From NCBI GenBank assembly GCA_052143655.1, contig JBKQSL010000503.1:1-7737 (forward strand): a stretch of 7,737 nt of DNA, in the 5' to 3' direction. This stretch comes from CAVSUR01 sp052143655. GTDB lineage: Bacteria > Actinomycetota > Actinomycetes > Streptosporangiales > Streptosporangiaceae. The notes below the pieces were generated by a model. It did no database searches, was not told the origin of the DNA, and saw nothing but the letters and a program-made list of their open reading frames with translations. The translations under genes and the position numbers were made by a program. Each line of letters opens with the position of its first letter. The stretch's first letter is position 1. Below, piece by piece: positions 1 through 6,009 of this stretch.

Positions 1-657
1 CATGCGAGCCGGGCAAAGGCTGAGCGGAGCTCCTGACGGCCAGGTCACACGGGAACCAAGTATCGGGCCTGGTCAGCGCCAGCCGCAACCGGCGGGCACT
101 GGCCGTCCTGCCCGGGTCGACCCGCCGTGGCCGCCGCTGATCGGCAGGCTCACCGGCGATCCGGCCGGGCCCAACGACACCACGGTGGCAGTGGCCAGCG
201 CGAGCATCTGCAATGGAGCCCACCCGGCCGCGCGCGCCACCCTCCGCCCGCCCACACTCCATACCGGACCCGCGCCGCAGGCCGGTCGTGCTGGACAGCC
301 AGATCCAGGGGCAGGAAGATTCACATCACGCTGCGCGATCGACCCTCGCCAGGAGCGCGACGCGCAATGCCGCCGATCGGCGCGGCTGTGTGTCCTCGGC
401 GATGATCATTTCAAGCGAGCAGATGAGGTCCTTCTGAGCGCGTTGTCAACACGCTGTCGTGCCGATGAGCGAGCTAGTGGATTTGGCCTCGTTCGGTCAT
501 CCCCGTCGCGCCGGTGTGAGCCGCGTGGCCTGTCATGTTCTGGATCGGATGCCGTTCCCGGGGGATCACCGCGGCGGTGGCCGGGCGGCCTGGGGTGCTG
601 GCAAGAGTGATGGCTAGGCTGCCAGTGCGGGGTTTCACCGGCAACGCCCAGATCACC
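1..657. other. Left flank without a supportable gene
   Basis: No coding region here can be supported. Open frames exist on both strands, but they read as Arg/Pro/Gly/Ala-rich, low-complexity protein without recognisable motifs, as chance open frames do in GC-rich DNA, and none has a good ribosome binding site. A short inverted repeat (CTGGCA at 598-603, TGCCAG at 620-625) and a weak TAGGCT -10-like hexamer near 614-619 lie upstream of the hydrolase start at 669. No convincing -35 accompanies the hexamer, so the hydrolase promoter is not assigned. The stretch may contain decayed gene remains that I cannot identify. Confidence 0.5.
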
Positions 658-662
658 GGAGG
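658..662 (+). promoter_or_regulatory. Ribosome binding site of the haloperoxidase-like gene
   Basis: GGAGG lies 6 nt before the ATG at 669. This near-consensus site fixes the start, and the first residues (MGTVTTTDGTEIFFKDWG) match the usual N-terminus of cofactor-free haloperoxidase-like hydrolases. Confidence 0.75.
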
Positions 663-668
663 CAGCGC

Positions 669-1492
669 ATGGGTACGGTCACGACGACCGATGGCACGGA
701 GATCTTCTTTAAGGACTGGGGCTCGGGCCAGCCGATTGTCTTCAGCCACGGCTGGCCGCTGTCGGCCGACGACTGGGACACCCAGATGCTGTTCTTCCTG
801 CAGCACGGCTACCGCGTCATCGCCCATGACGGGCGCGGGCACGGACGCTCCACGCAGACCAGCGACGGTCACGACATGGACCACTACGCCGACGACCTGG
901 CCGCGGTGACGGCCCATCTCGATCTCCACGACGCCGTCCATGTCGGGCACTCCACCGGTGGCGGCGAGGTCGTGCACTACCTCGCCCGGCACGGCCAGAG
1001 CCGGGTGGCGAAGGCGGTACTGATCAGTGCGGTGCCGCCGCTGATGGTGCAGACCGGCGCCAACCCCGGCGGCCTGCCCAAGAGCGTCTTCGACGGCCTG
1101 CAGGCCCAGCTGGCCGCCAACCGGTCCGAGTTCTACCGGGCGCTGCCGTCGGGCCCTTCTACGGCTTCAACCGGCCCGGCGTGGAACCCTCGGAGGCGAT
1201 CATCGGGAACTGGTGGCGCCAGGGCATGATGGGCGGGGCGAAGGCGCACTACGACGGCATCGTGGCCTTCTCCCAGACCGATTTCACCGAGGACCTCAAG
1301 AAGATCACGGTGCCGGCCCTGGTGATGCACGGCGACGACGACCAGATCGTTCCCTACGCCGACTCAGGGCCGCTGTCCGCGCAGCTCCTGCAGAACGGGA
1401 CGCTGAAGACATACCAAGGATTCCCGCACGGCATGCCGACCACCCAGGCCGAGACGATCAACGCCGACCTGCTGGCCTTCATCCAGTCCTGA
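669..1492 (+). pseudogene. Alpha/beta hydrolase, cofactor-free haloperoxidase/perhydrolase type, frameshifted
   Basis: Read across the break, this gene encodes a 274-residue alpha/beta hydrolase, the usual size for the cofactor-free (non-heme) chloroperoxidase/perhydrolase family. Such enzymes hydrolyse esters and can form peracids that halogenate; the natural substrate is unknown. Visible motifs are FSHGWP near residues 25-30 (oxyanion region), the nucleophile elbow GHSTGG with Ser95, the acid loop HGDDDQIVP with Asp225, and FPHGMPTT with His254, so a complete Ser-Asp-His triad is encoded. The first frame (669-1229) keeps Ser95 but runs to a stop after 186 residues of which the last ~23 are wrong; the second frame resumes at 1157 with FYGFNRPG and ends at TGA 1490-1492. 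One base is missing around 1151-1157 (GGGCCCT). The upstream product alone lacks Asp and His and should be inactive. Possible causes are a real deletion, a sequencing error in the G/C run, or -1 ribosomal slippage. It is convergent with the next hydrolase. Confidence 0.88.
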
Positions 1493-1832
1493 CCGGCCCG
1501 GGCCGCCAAGCGCCGTCCGTGGCTCTGCCCTTTGTGCACCGAGCAGGACGCGCCTCATCCGGGGACAGAACATCCGGACATGCCGCAGACCGGGCGGTCC
1601 ATGAGCGGAGCGCGAACTCGGCCCTGCGCGCTGCCCCCTGAGGGCTGTCCGCTAGCGGCAGCGTGACGGCCAGCTCGTACGGACCGTGCCGGCCCACGAG
1701 CGCGCTGACCCGCCGTTCCGCTCGGCGCGCTGGGGCTGGGCAGTGTCGACGCCGGCAGCACCGAACTGGACAATCTGAATCCGCGTGCGTGGATAGAGCG
1801 GTAGTGGGGGTGTCTATCGCCGCGCCGGGGGT
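1493..1832. other. Intergenic stretch between convergent hydrolases
   Basis: Nothing in this stretch looks coding: the short frames on both strands are compositionally arbitrary and lack ribosome binding sites. Immediately after the stop of the frameshifted hydrolase is a 12-bp palindrome, CGGCCCGGGCCG (1494-1505), which could contribute to termination but has no T-tract. No tRNA, repeat array or promoter stands out. Confidence 0.5.
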
Positions 1833-1862
1833 GGTCGGCAGGACCTGGAGGTCCTGCCGACC
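1833..1862. terminator. Perfect 13-bp hairpin, probable bidirectional terminator
   Basis: GGTCGGCAGGACC (1833-1845) and its exact reverse complement (1850-1862) flank a TGGA tetraloop. The hairpin lies 14 bp beyond the stop of the minus-strand hydrolase (1877) and between two convergent genes. There is no U-tract on either side, which is common for terminators in high-GC actinomycetes. Stem symmetry means it could serve both directions. Confidence 0.7.
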
Positions 1863-1876
1863 GTGGGGTGGTAGAG

Positions 1877-2590
1877 CTAGCCGACTGTCTGGGGGGTTTC
1901 GATGAGGGCTCGCCGGGCGGCTTGCTTGATCAGCTCAGCGGTGGCGTGCGGTTGGGAGAGGTAGATCGAGTGGCTGCCGGCTTCCTCGGCGACCGTTGAG
2001 CCAGCCCGCTCGGACATGGCGTGCTGCGCGGGGGGCGGGATCATCCGGTCGTCGGTCGCGATCAGATACCAGCTGGGCTTGGTTCGCCAGGCGGGTTCGG
2101 TGATCGTGCCGTTGAGCGCTTCGACGCCCCAGGGAACCTGTGAATCGGCCATGAAGGCCGCGTCGGCTGCGGGCAGGTCGGCCGCGAAGGATTCGGCGAA
2201 CTTCTCCCGGTCGAGGAACAAGAACCCGTCGACAGGGGGCAGGATCGGGGGAACTGGCGCGCCCGGGGGCGGGTTGGCGATCAGGGTGCTGACCGACTCG
2301 CCCCGGTCGGGCGCGAAGGCTGTGATGTACACGAGCCCGGCGACGCGCTCGTGGCATCCGGCCTCGGTGATCACCGCTCCCCCGTAGGAGTGGCCGACGA
2401 GGATGGCCGGGCCGTCCTGCAGGTCGAGCACGTTGGCGGTGGTCTCGACGTCGCTCTCCAGCGACAGCGTCTGGTTCTGCACGACGCTCACGTTGAAGCC
2501 GTCTGCCGTCAGCAGGTCGTACACGCCCCGCCAGCCAGACCCGTCCACGAAGCCACCGTGGACCAGGACGATGTTTCGCGCATCAGTCAT
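1877..2590 (-). CDS. Alpha/beta hydrolase (EstC/methylesterase-like family)
   Basis: This intact 237-residue single-domain alpha/beta hydrolase is probably a cytoplasmic serine esterase or related hydrolase of unknown substrate. No signal peptide or membrane segment is seen. The N-terminus carries the oxyanion motif VLVHGGFVDGSGW (residues 8-20); the nucleophile elbow is VGHSYGG with Ser68; the acid is in ATDDRMIPP (Asp181 most likely); and the histidine is His207 in GSHSIYLSQP. This motif set resembles the short EstC-like hydrolases related to plant methylesterases, which is a family resemblance and not a substrate assignment. The ATG at 2590 is preceded by GGAAGG (2597-2602) at 6 nt, inside an extended AAAGGAAGG, so the start is well supported. 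Its 180-bp leader holds several palindromes and it lies downstream of the LAL regulator on the same strand, so regulation by that protein is possible but unproven. Confidence 0.93.
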   Translation of the reverse strand: MTDARNIVLVHGGFVDGSGWRGVYDLLTADGFNVSVVQNQTLSLESDVETTANVLDLQDGPAILVGHSYGGAVITEAGCHERVAGLVYITAFAPDRGESVSTLIANPPPGAPVPPILPPVDGFLFLDREKFAESFAADLPAADAAFMADSQVPWGVEALNGTITEPAWRTKPSWYLIATDDRMIPPPAQHAMSERAGSTVAEEAGSHSIYLSQPHATAELIKQAARRALIETPQTVG

Positions 2591-2596
2591 GGATGA

Positions 2597-2602
2597 CCTT
2601 CC
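2597..2602 (-). promoter_or_regulatory. Ribosome binding site of the EstC-like hydrolase
   Basis: On the minus strand GGAAGG stands 6 nt before the ATG at 2590 and is extended by AAAGGA just upstream. The start region also forms GTCAT-GG-ATGAC (2586-2597), a small inverted repeat overlapping the start codon. Confidence 0.7.
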
Positions 2603-2613
2603 TTTCGTCAGCT

Positions 2614-2629
2614 GGCCCCGGCCGGGGCC
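2614..2629. promoter_or_regulatory. 16-bp perfect palindrome in the hydrolase leader
   Basis: GGCCCCGGCCGGGGCC is perfectly self-complementary and sits 23 bp upstream of the hydrolase start at 2590. It could be an operator half-site pair or simply a GC-rich coincidence. It has no loop, so it is not an obvious RNA hairpin unless the centre opens. Confidence 0.35.
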
Positions 2630-2671
2630 GATGTGGTCATCAGCGACGGTAGGTCTGCGCCGGGTACATGG

Positions 2672-2692
2672 GCGTCCGTCATCTGACGGCGC
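2672..2692. promoter_or_regulatory. Inverted repeat CCGTCA-TC-TGACGG, possible operator
   Basis: Six-bp arms (2676-2681 and 2684-2689) are separated by 2 bp, and flanking GCG/CGC extends the symmetry if one base is skipped. The 2-nt centre is too short for an RNA loop with the full stem closed, so a dimeric DNA-binding protein site is the likelier reading. It lies about 85-100 bp upstream of the hydrolase start. Confidence 0.4.
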
Positions 2693-2702
2693 TTCTCGTT
2701 AC

Positions 2703-2734
2703 GGCTCTACGTACGGAGCCTGGCGTGCCGTACG
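2703..2734. promoter_or_regulatory. Overlapping inverted repeats around CGTACGG
   Basis: CGTACGG (2710-2716) pairs with CCGTACG (2728-2734) across 11 bp. An alternative repeat, GGCTC (2703-2707) with GAGCC (2716-2720), overlaps its left arm, so the two foldings exclude each other. This could be an operator for the downstream hydrolase or part of the transcription end of the regulator gene; the sequence does not decide. Confidence 0.35.
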
Positions 2735-2740
2735 CACATA

Positions 2741-2767
2741 CCCCGGAATTGACGATCGTTTCCCGGG
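2741..2767 (-). terminator. Imperfect hairpin just after the LAL regulator stop
   Basis: CCCCGGAA (2741-2748) pairs with TTCCCGGG (2760-2767) with a single C-C mismatch and an 11-nt loop. It begins 3 bp beyond the regulator's stop codon (2771-2773) in the direction of transcription. There is no U-tract. It could terminate or attenuate readthrough into the hydrolase gene. Confidence 0.35.
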
Positions 2768-2770
2768 TTG

Positions 2771-5554
2771 TCAGTCCGCGCTGACTCGAGCGCTTCCGCC
2801 GTCCGCAGAGCGAGGAGCGAGGGCCGTGCTCAGCTCTCCTCGGGAGGTGATCCCGAGCTTGGGGAACACCCGGTACAGGTGCGTGCTGATCGTCCGGTGC
2901 GAGAGATACAGCCGCTGGCCGATTTCGCGATTCGACAGGCCTTGCGCGGCGAGCTGGGCGATCTGCAGCTCTTGCGCGGTGAGCCGATCGCGTGCCGCGG
3001 GAACGCGCCGCGCGCTCCGTTCGCCCGACGCGCGCAGTTCACGCCGTGCATGCCCGCTCCACCGCTGGCAGCCGAGAGCGTCAAAGGTGTCGCGTGCAGA
3101 CCGCAAGACGGTGCGCGACTCGGCGACCTGCCGCTGACGCCGGAGCCACTGGCCATATGCGAGCTGGATTCTGGCGCGCTGGAACGGCCATCGGGTGAGG
3201 TCGCTCGCCAGAGCCTCCTCGAAGCGCTCGCCCGCCTTTGCCGGGTCGGCAGCCAGCGCCCGTGCATGTCCCAGGGCCAGTGCGATCCACACGCCGGGGT
3301 GCCCGCCGGCCATCTGTTCGACTTGCGCCACCCGCGTACGCGCGGCATCGAGCCGGCCGGTGCGCACGGCGGCCTCGGCGAGATCGGCGATCAGCCAGGA
3401 TGAGATCACCGGATGGTAGGCCGAGTCGCCGGGGTCGAACAGCCGCTCGGCATAACCGTATGCGTCCAGGTGGCGATCGGTCGCGAGCGCGGCCAGCACC
3501 TTGCCGAACTGAGCGAAAGCCATGGTGATGTTCGCGCCGGTCGGTTCGGCGACCGCCTCGGCCCGTGCGGCCAGGAGTTCGGCCCGCTGCTCGTCGCCGC
3601 GCATCGCGGCCACGAGTGAGATGGCCGTGTCGGCCGCGGCTGCCCACTGCGGTTCAGCGAACTCCTCGGCAAGGCGCCGCGCTTCTTCGCCCGCGGTCAC
3701 CGCCGCTTCCCACTCGCCGCGGCGGGCCGCCATGCACGAGTACAAAGACAGCAGCCGCGGCAGATGCCCGAGCCGCCCCTCATCGCGCAGTCCATCCACC
3801 GCGACCCCGAGGAAGTCGCTGCCAAGGTCGAACGCGCCGACAACCAGCGCAGCCGGTCCGAAGAACCGCGCAGTGTCGGTGTCGAGCCGCTGCTGCGCCG
3901 CCTCCCTGCGCAGACGCGCCAGGACGCCCTGCGCGTGACCTACCGGATCTGCATATGCGTGGACGGCAAATACGCGCGGGTCCGTGGCATCGGCGTCTCC
4001 CAGCCGGCGTGAAGCCTCGATCAGCAGCTGCCTGATTCCGGGCCCCGGATCGGCCCACCAAGCGCGTGAGGCGACCAGCCAGAGCAAATCCACGCGGAGG
4101 TCGTAGTCTCCCGCCGCGCCGGCTTGTTCTGCTGCGGCGATCAGGTAGCTGAACCGCCCGGCGTCGCCGAGCGGGCGTGTCACAGCTGTTTCCTCGATCC
4201 ACCTAACCCGTGCTCTCCCCAGCTCACCAAGGCCCAGATGCTCGACCTCCTGCAGCAGCGGCACCACAACATCGCGGCGCCCCAGCTCCACAGCGAGCCG
4301 GGCCGCCCCGAGCAGGCGACGACTGCGGGCGGTTCCCACGCTCAGGTCCGCGGCGCGGCGCAAAGCGGATACCGCCACCGCGACCGCACCTCGCCTCTGA
4401 GCCCTGGATGCTGCGTGCTCGAGCTCGAGCGCAATCTCCTCGTGCTCGCCGGAGAGCAAAGCCGCGCGGTGCCACGCCCGGCGGTCGGGTTGATCAGCCA
4501 GGACATCCGCCAATGCCTCATGCACACGCCGGCGGTCTCCCGCGCTCGCGCCCTGCGCGACCGCCGAGCGAATGAGCGGATGGCGGAAACGGAGCATGTG
4601 CAGATCGACGTCAATGATCCGTGCGTCGGCAGCTGGCGCAGCGACGTCTAGATCCAGGGCCTTCCCGGAAAAAATGCTGGCAGCTCGCAGGATCTCGCCG
4701 ACCGCGTCCCCGTCGTCCAGTGCCGCAACCAGCAGCACAAGCCGAGCCTCTTCGGGCAGTTCGGAAACACGGGCGGCGAAAGCATGCTCAAGACGCTCGG
4801 TCAGCGGCAACGGACCTGACGTCCGTCCCTCGTCCTCAAACTGGCGAACCACCTGCGGCAGCTCGATGAGCGCGAGCGGGTTTCCGGCCGCCTCCCGCAG
4901 GACCCGGCTGCGTGCCCCGGCCGGAAGCTGAGGAGCTACCGCGTCCAGCAGCGCTCCGGCCGCCACCTCGTCGAGACCAGAGACTGTGTGTTCGGGCACC
5001 CCAGCCTCGCCGAGCACAGAGGGGTAGCCCTCACGAACGGCAGCCAGCAAGATGATCGCGTCGGACTCGATTCGCCGGGCCATGAAGGCGAGCACGTCCG
5101 ACGTCGGACGGTCCAGCCACTGAGTGTCTTCCGCGACCAGCAGCAGCGGGGCATCGCCCGCGACCTCCGACACCAGATCGAGCGCAGCCATCGCAATCCG
5201 ATACTGCTCAGGAGCCACATCCGGGGTCAGGCCGAAAGCGGCATCAAGCGCAGCGCGCTGAACGGCGGGCAGATCGGCGGCACGCCCGCGCACAGGCCGG
5301 AGCAGCTGATGCAGCCCGGCAAACGGCAGACGAGCCTCGGACTGGACGCCCGTGGCGGTGAGCACCGACATTCCCCGCTCCCGCGCAGTACCTGCGGTAT
5401 CGGACAAAAGCCGCGACTTACCTACGCCCGGTTCACCGCGAAGCACCAGCGCCTGGCCACGAATCGCCACCTCCTCCAGCAACGACCGCAGCAAGCTCTG
5501 CTCCAGGTCGCGACCCAGCAAGGGCGCAGCTTCACCGCGAACCGTGGCAACCAT
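2771..5554 (-). CDS. LuxR-family large ATP-binding regulator (LAL/MalT-like)
   Basis: This is a STAND-type transcription activator of the LAL class, about 927 residues from the ATG at 5554. The N-terminal NTPase domain has Walker A GEPGVGKS at residues 40-47 and a Walker B-like LLLVAEDTQWLD at about 137-148. A long Ala/Leu/Arg-rich helical middle follows (about 300-840), consistent with TPR-like sensor repeats. The C-terminal LuxR-type helix-turn-helix runs from about 857 to 912, beginning RLTAQELQIAQLAAQG, with SNREIGQRLYLS and HRTISTHLYRVFPKLG as its core. Such proteins bind ATP and an inducer, then activate promoters; inducer and targets are unknown here. The frame stays open upstream to 5815, but residues encoded beyond 5699 are antisense to an IS3 orfA remnant, so the long start is rejected. 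ATG 5554 has GGAGG at 11 nt (5566-5570); GTG 5572 has GGAAGG at 7 nt (5580-5585) and is a serious alternative, adding six residues. Confidence 0.94.
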   Translation of the reverse strand: MVATVRGEAAPLLGRDLEQSLLRSLLEEVAIRGQALVLRGEPGVGKSRLLSDTAGTARERGMSVLTATGVQSEARLPFAGLHQLLRPVRGRAADLPAVQRAALDAAFGLTPDVAPEQYRIAMAALDLVSEVAGDAPLLLVAEDTQWLDRPTSDVLAFMARRIESDAIILLAAVREGYPSVLGEAGVPEHTVSGLDEVAAGALLDAVAPQLPAGARSRVLREAAGNPLALIELPQVVRQFEDEGRTSGPLPLTERLEHAFAARVSELPEEARLVLLVAALDDGDAVGEILRAASIFSGKALDLDVAAPAADARIIDVDLHMLRFRHPLIRSAVAQGASAGDRRRVHEALADVLADQPDRRAWHRAALLSGEHEEIALELEHAASRAQRRGAVAVAVSALRRAADLSVGTARSRRLLGAARLAVELGRRDVVVPLLQEVEHLGLGELGRARVRWIEETAVTRPLGDAGRFSYLIAAAEQAGAAGDYDLRVDLLWLVASRAWWADPGPGIRQLLIEASRRLGDADATDPRVFAVHAYADPVGHAQGVLARLRREAAQQRLDTDTARFFGPAALVVGAFDLGSDFLGVAVDGLRDEGRLGHLPRLLSLYSCMAARRGEWEAAVTAGEEARRLAEEFAEPQWAAAADTAISLVAAMRGDEQRAELLAARAEAVAEPTGANITMAFAQFGKVLAALATDRHLDAYGYAERLFDPGDSAYHPVISSWLIADLAEAAVRTGRLDAARTRVAQVEQMAGGHPGVWIALALGHARALAADPAKAGERFEEALASDLTRWPFQRARIQLAYGQWLRRQRQVAESRTVLRSARDTFDALGCQRWSGHARRELRASGERSARRVPAARDRLTAQELQIAQLAAQGLSNREIGQRLYLSHRTISTHLYRVFPKLGITSRGELSTALAPRSADGGSARVSAD

Positions 5555-5579
5555 GACACGCTCATCCTCCACCTCAACG

Positions 5580-5600
5580 CCTTCCAGCGGAACGCGCTGG
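5580..5600 (-). promoter_or_regulatory. LAL leader: candidate ribosome binding site overlapping a hairpin
   Basis: On the minus strand GGAAGG (5580-5585) lies 7 nt before GTG 5572, the alternative start of the regulator. The two bases 5584-5585 also belong to a 6-bp inverted repeat, CCAGCG (5584-5589) and CGCTGG (5595-5600), with a 5-nt loop. The hairpin could partly mask this site, but overlap is small and may be chance. Confidence 0.3.
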
Positions 5601-5628
5601 CACACCAGGCGTTCCCAAGGATGTTGAT

Positions 5629-5985
5629 GGGGACTGTCCCCGGTTGAGTTGACTCCTTGCCTGTGCGGATCTTGATCCTCGCTGGAAGGATGATCAGCAT
5701 GCCGAGGGCTTTCCCCGTCGAGTTCCGCCGTGATGTGGTCGCGGTGGCGCGTAAGGGCGAGGCGCCGCTGTCTCAGATCGCGAAGGGCTTCGGGATCTGA
5801 GAGTCCTGCCTGCACCGGTGGCTCAAGCTCGCCGATATCGGCGAGGCGTCGGGCCGGGCGTCACTACTGAGGAGTCGAAGGAGCTGCGTGAGCTGCGGCG
5901 CCGCAACAAGGTGCTGGAGCAGGAAAACGAGATCCTCCGCCGGGCCGAACTGCCAGTACTCGGTGTCCTCGCGCGGCGCGGTTGA
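5629..5985 (+). mobile_element. Degenerate IS3-family insertion sequence remnant
   Basis: The extent is approximate. The recognisable content is the orfA remnant (5699-5985) and its ribosome binding site. Upstream, at 5629-5641, GGGGACTGTCCCC followed by GGTTGAGTTGACTCC may be close to the left terminal inverted repeat; this is inference, because no matching right end is seen. The orfB transposase (DDE catalytic part) is absent: only 24 bp lie between the end of the orfA frame and the stop of the PhzF-like gene. The element is therefore not autonomous. Confidence 0.6.
5699..5985 (+). pseudogene. IS3-family transposase orfA remnant
   Basis: From ATG 5699 the frame reads MPRAFPVEFRRDVVAVARKG and on to QIAKGFGI, the helix-turn-helix start of IS3-type OrfA proteins, and then meets TGA at 5798-5800, where the family normally has a residue, usually Ser, before ESCLHRWLKLADI. 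The same frame continues with ESCLHRWLKLADI after the stop. Between about 5839 and 5848 one base is missing, and the protein resumes in another frame with GVTTEESKELRELR (near 5857) and NKVLEQENEILRRA, the leucine-zipper-like end of OrfA. Similarity stops near 5946 and the frame closes at 5983-5985. Its own ribosome binding site GGAAGGA (5684-5690) is preserved, 8 nt before the ATG. With a nonsense codon, a frameshift and no orfB it cannot make transposase. It lies between the PhzF-like gene and the LAL regulator, antisense to both. Confidence 0.88.
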
Positions 5986-6009
5986 TGGCGAAGCGCGGCG
6001 CCGGGCTGG

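Noticed and set aside
137..148. Glu-Asp in the Walker B of the regulator (residues 142-143 of the protein) in place of Asp-Asp
   Set aside because: ED in place of DD at this position occurs in other LAL/STAND regulators, so it is not evidence of an inactive ATPase. The coordinates given are protein residues near this motif, not a DNA feature.
326..409. Minus-strand peptide starting MIIAEDTQPRR, resembling the first residues of a response regulator
   Set aside because: It ends after 27 residues, and only the first few residues resemble the family; no receiver-domain Asp or Lys follows. Too short to support.
2..610. Long open frame on the plus strand at the left edge (202 codons)
   Set aside because: The protein is a motif-free Arg/Pro/Gly mix, the start has no usable upstream sequence in the window, and overlapping frames on both strands are equally open, as expected by chance in GC-rich DNA.
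2403..3137. Plus-strand open frame of 244 codons across the hydrolase start and regulator end
   Set aside because: It is antisense to two well-supported genes and the spacer, and its product is Arg/Ser/Ala-rich with no motif: a shadow frame.
4572..4931. Serine/arginine-rich plus-strand frame resembling a low-complexity protein
   Set aside because: It lies wholly antisense to the regulator; the Ser/Arg richness is the complement of Ala/Leu-rich GC-biased codons.
4988..5647. Plus-strand open frame of 219 codons antisense to the regulator NTPase domain
   Set aside because: It mirrors the codon bias of the LAL gene, has no family motif and no ribosome binding site.
5555..5815. N-terminal extension of the LAL regulator to the start at 5815
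   Set aside because: Much of this extension is the complement of the IS3 orfA remnant, and the rest (below 5699) does not resemble a domain; the STAND domain begins just after 5554.
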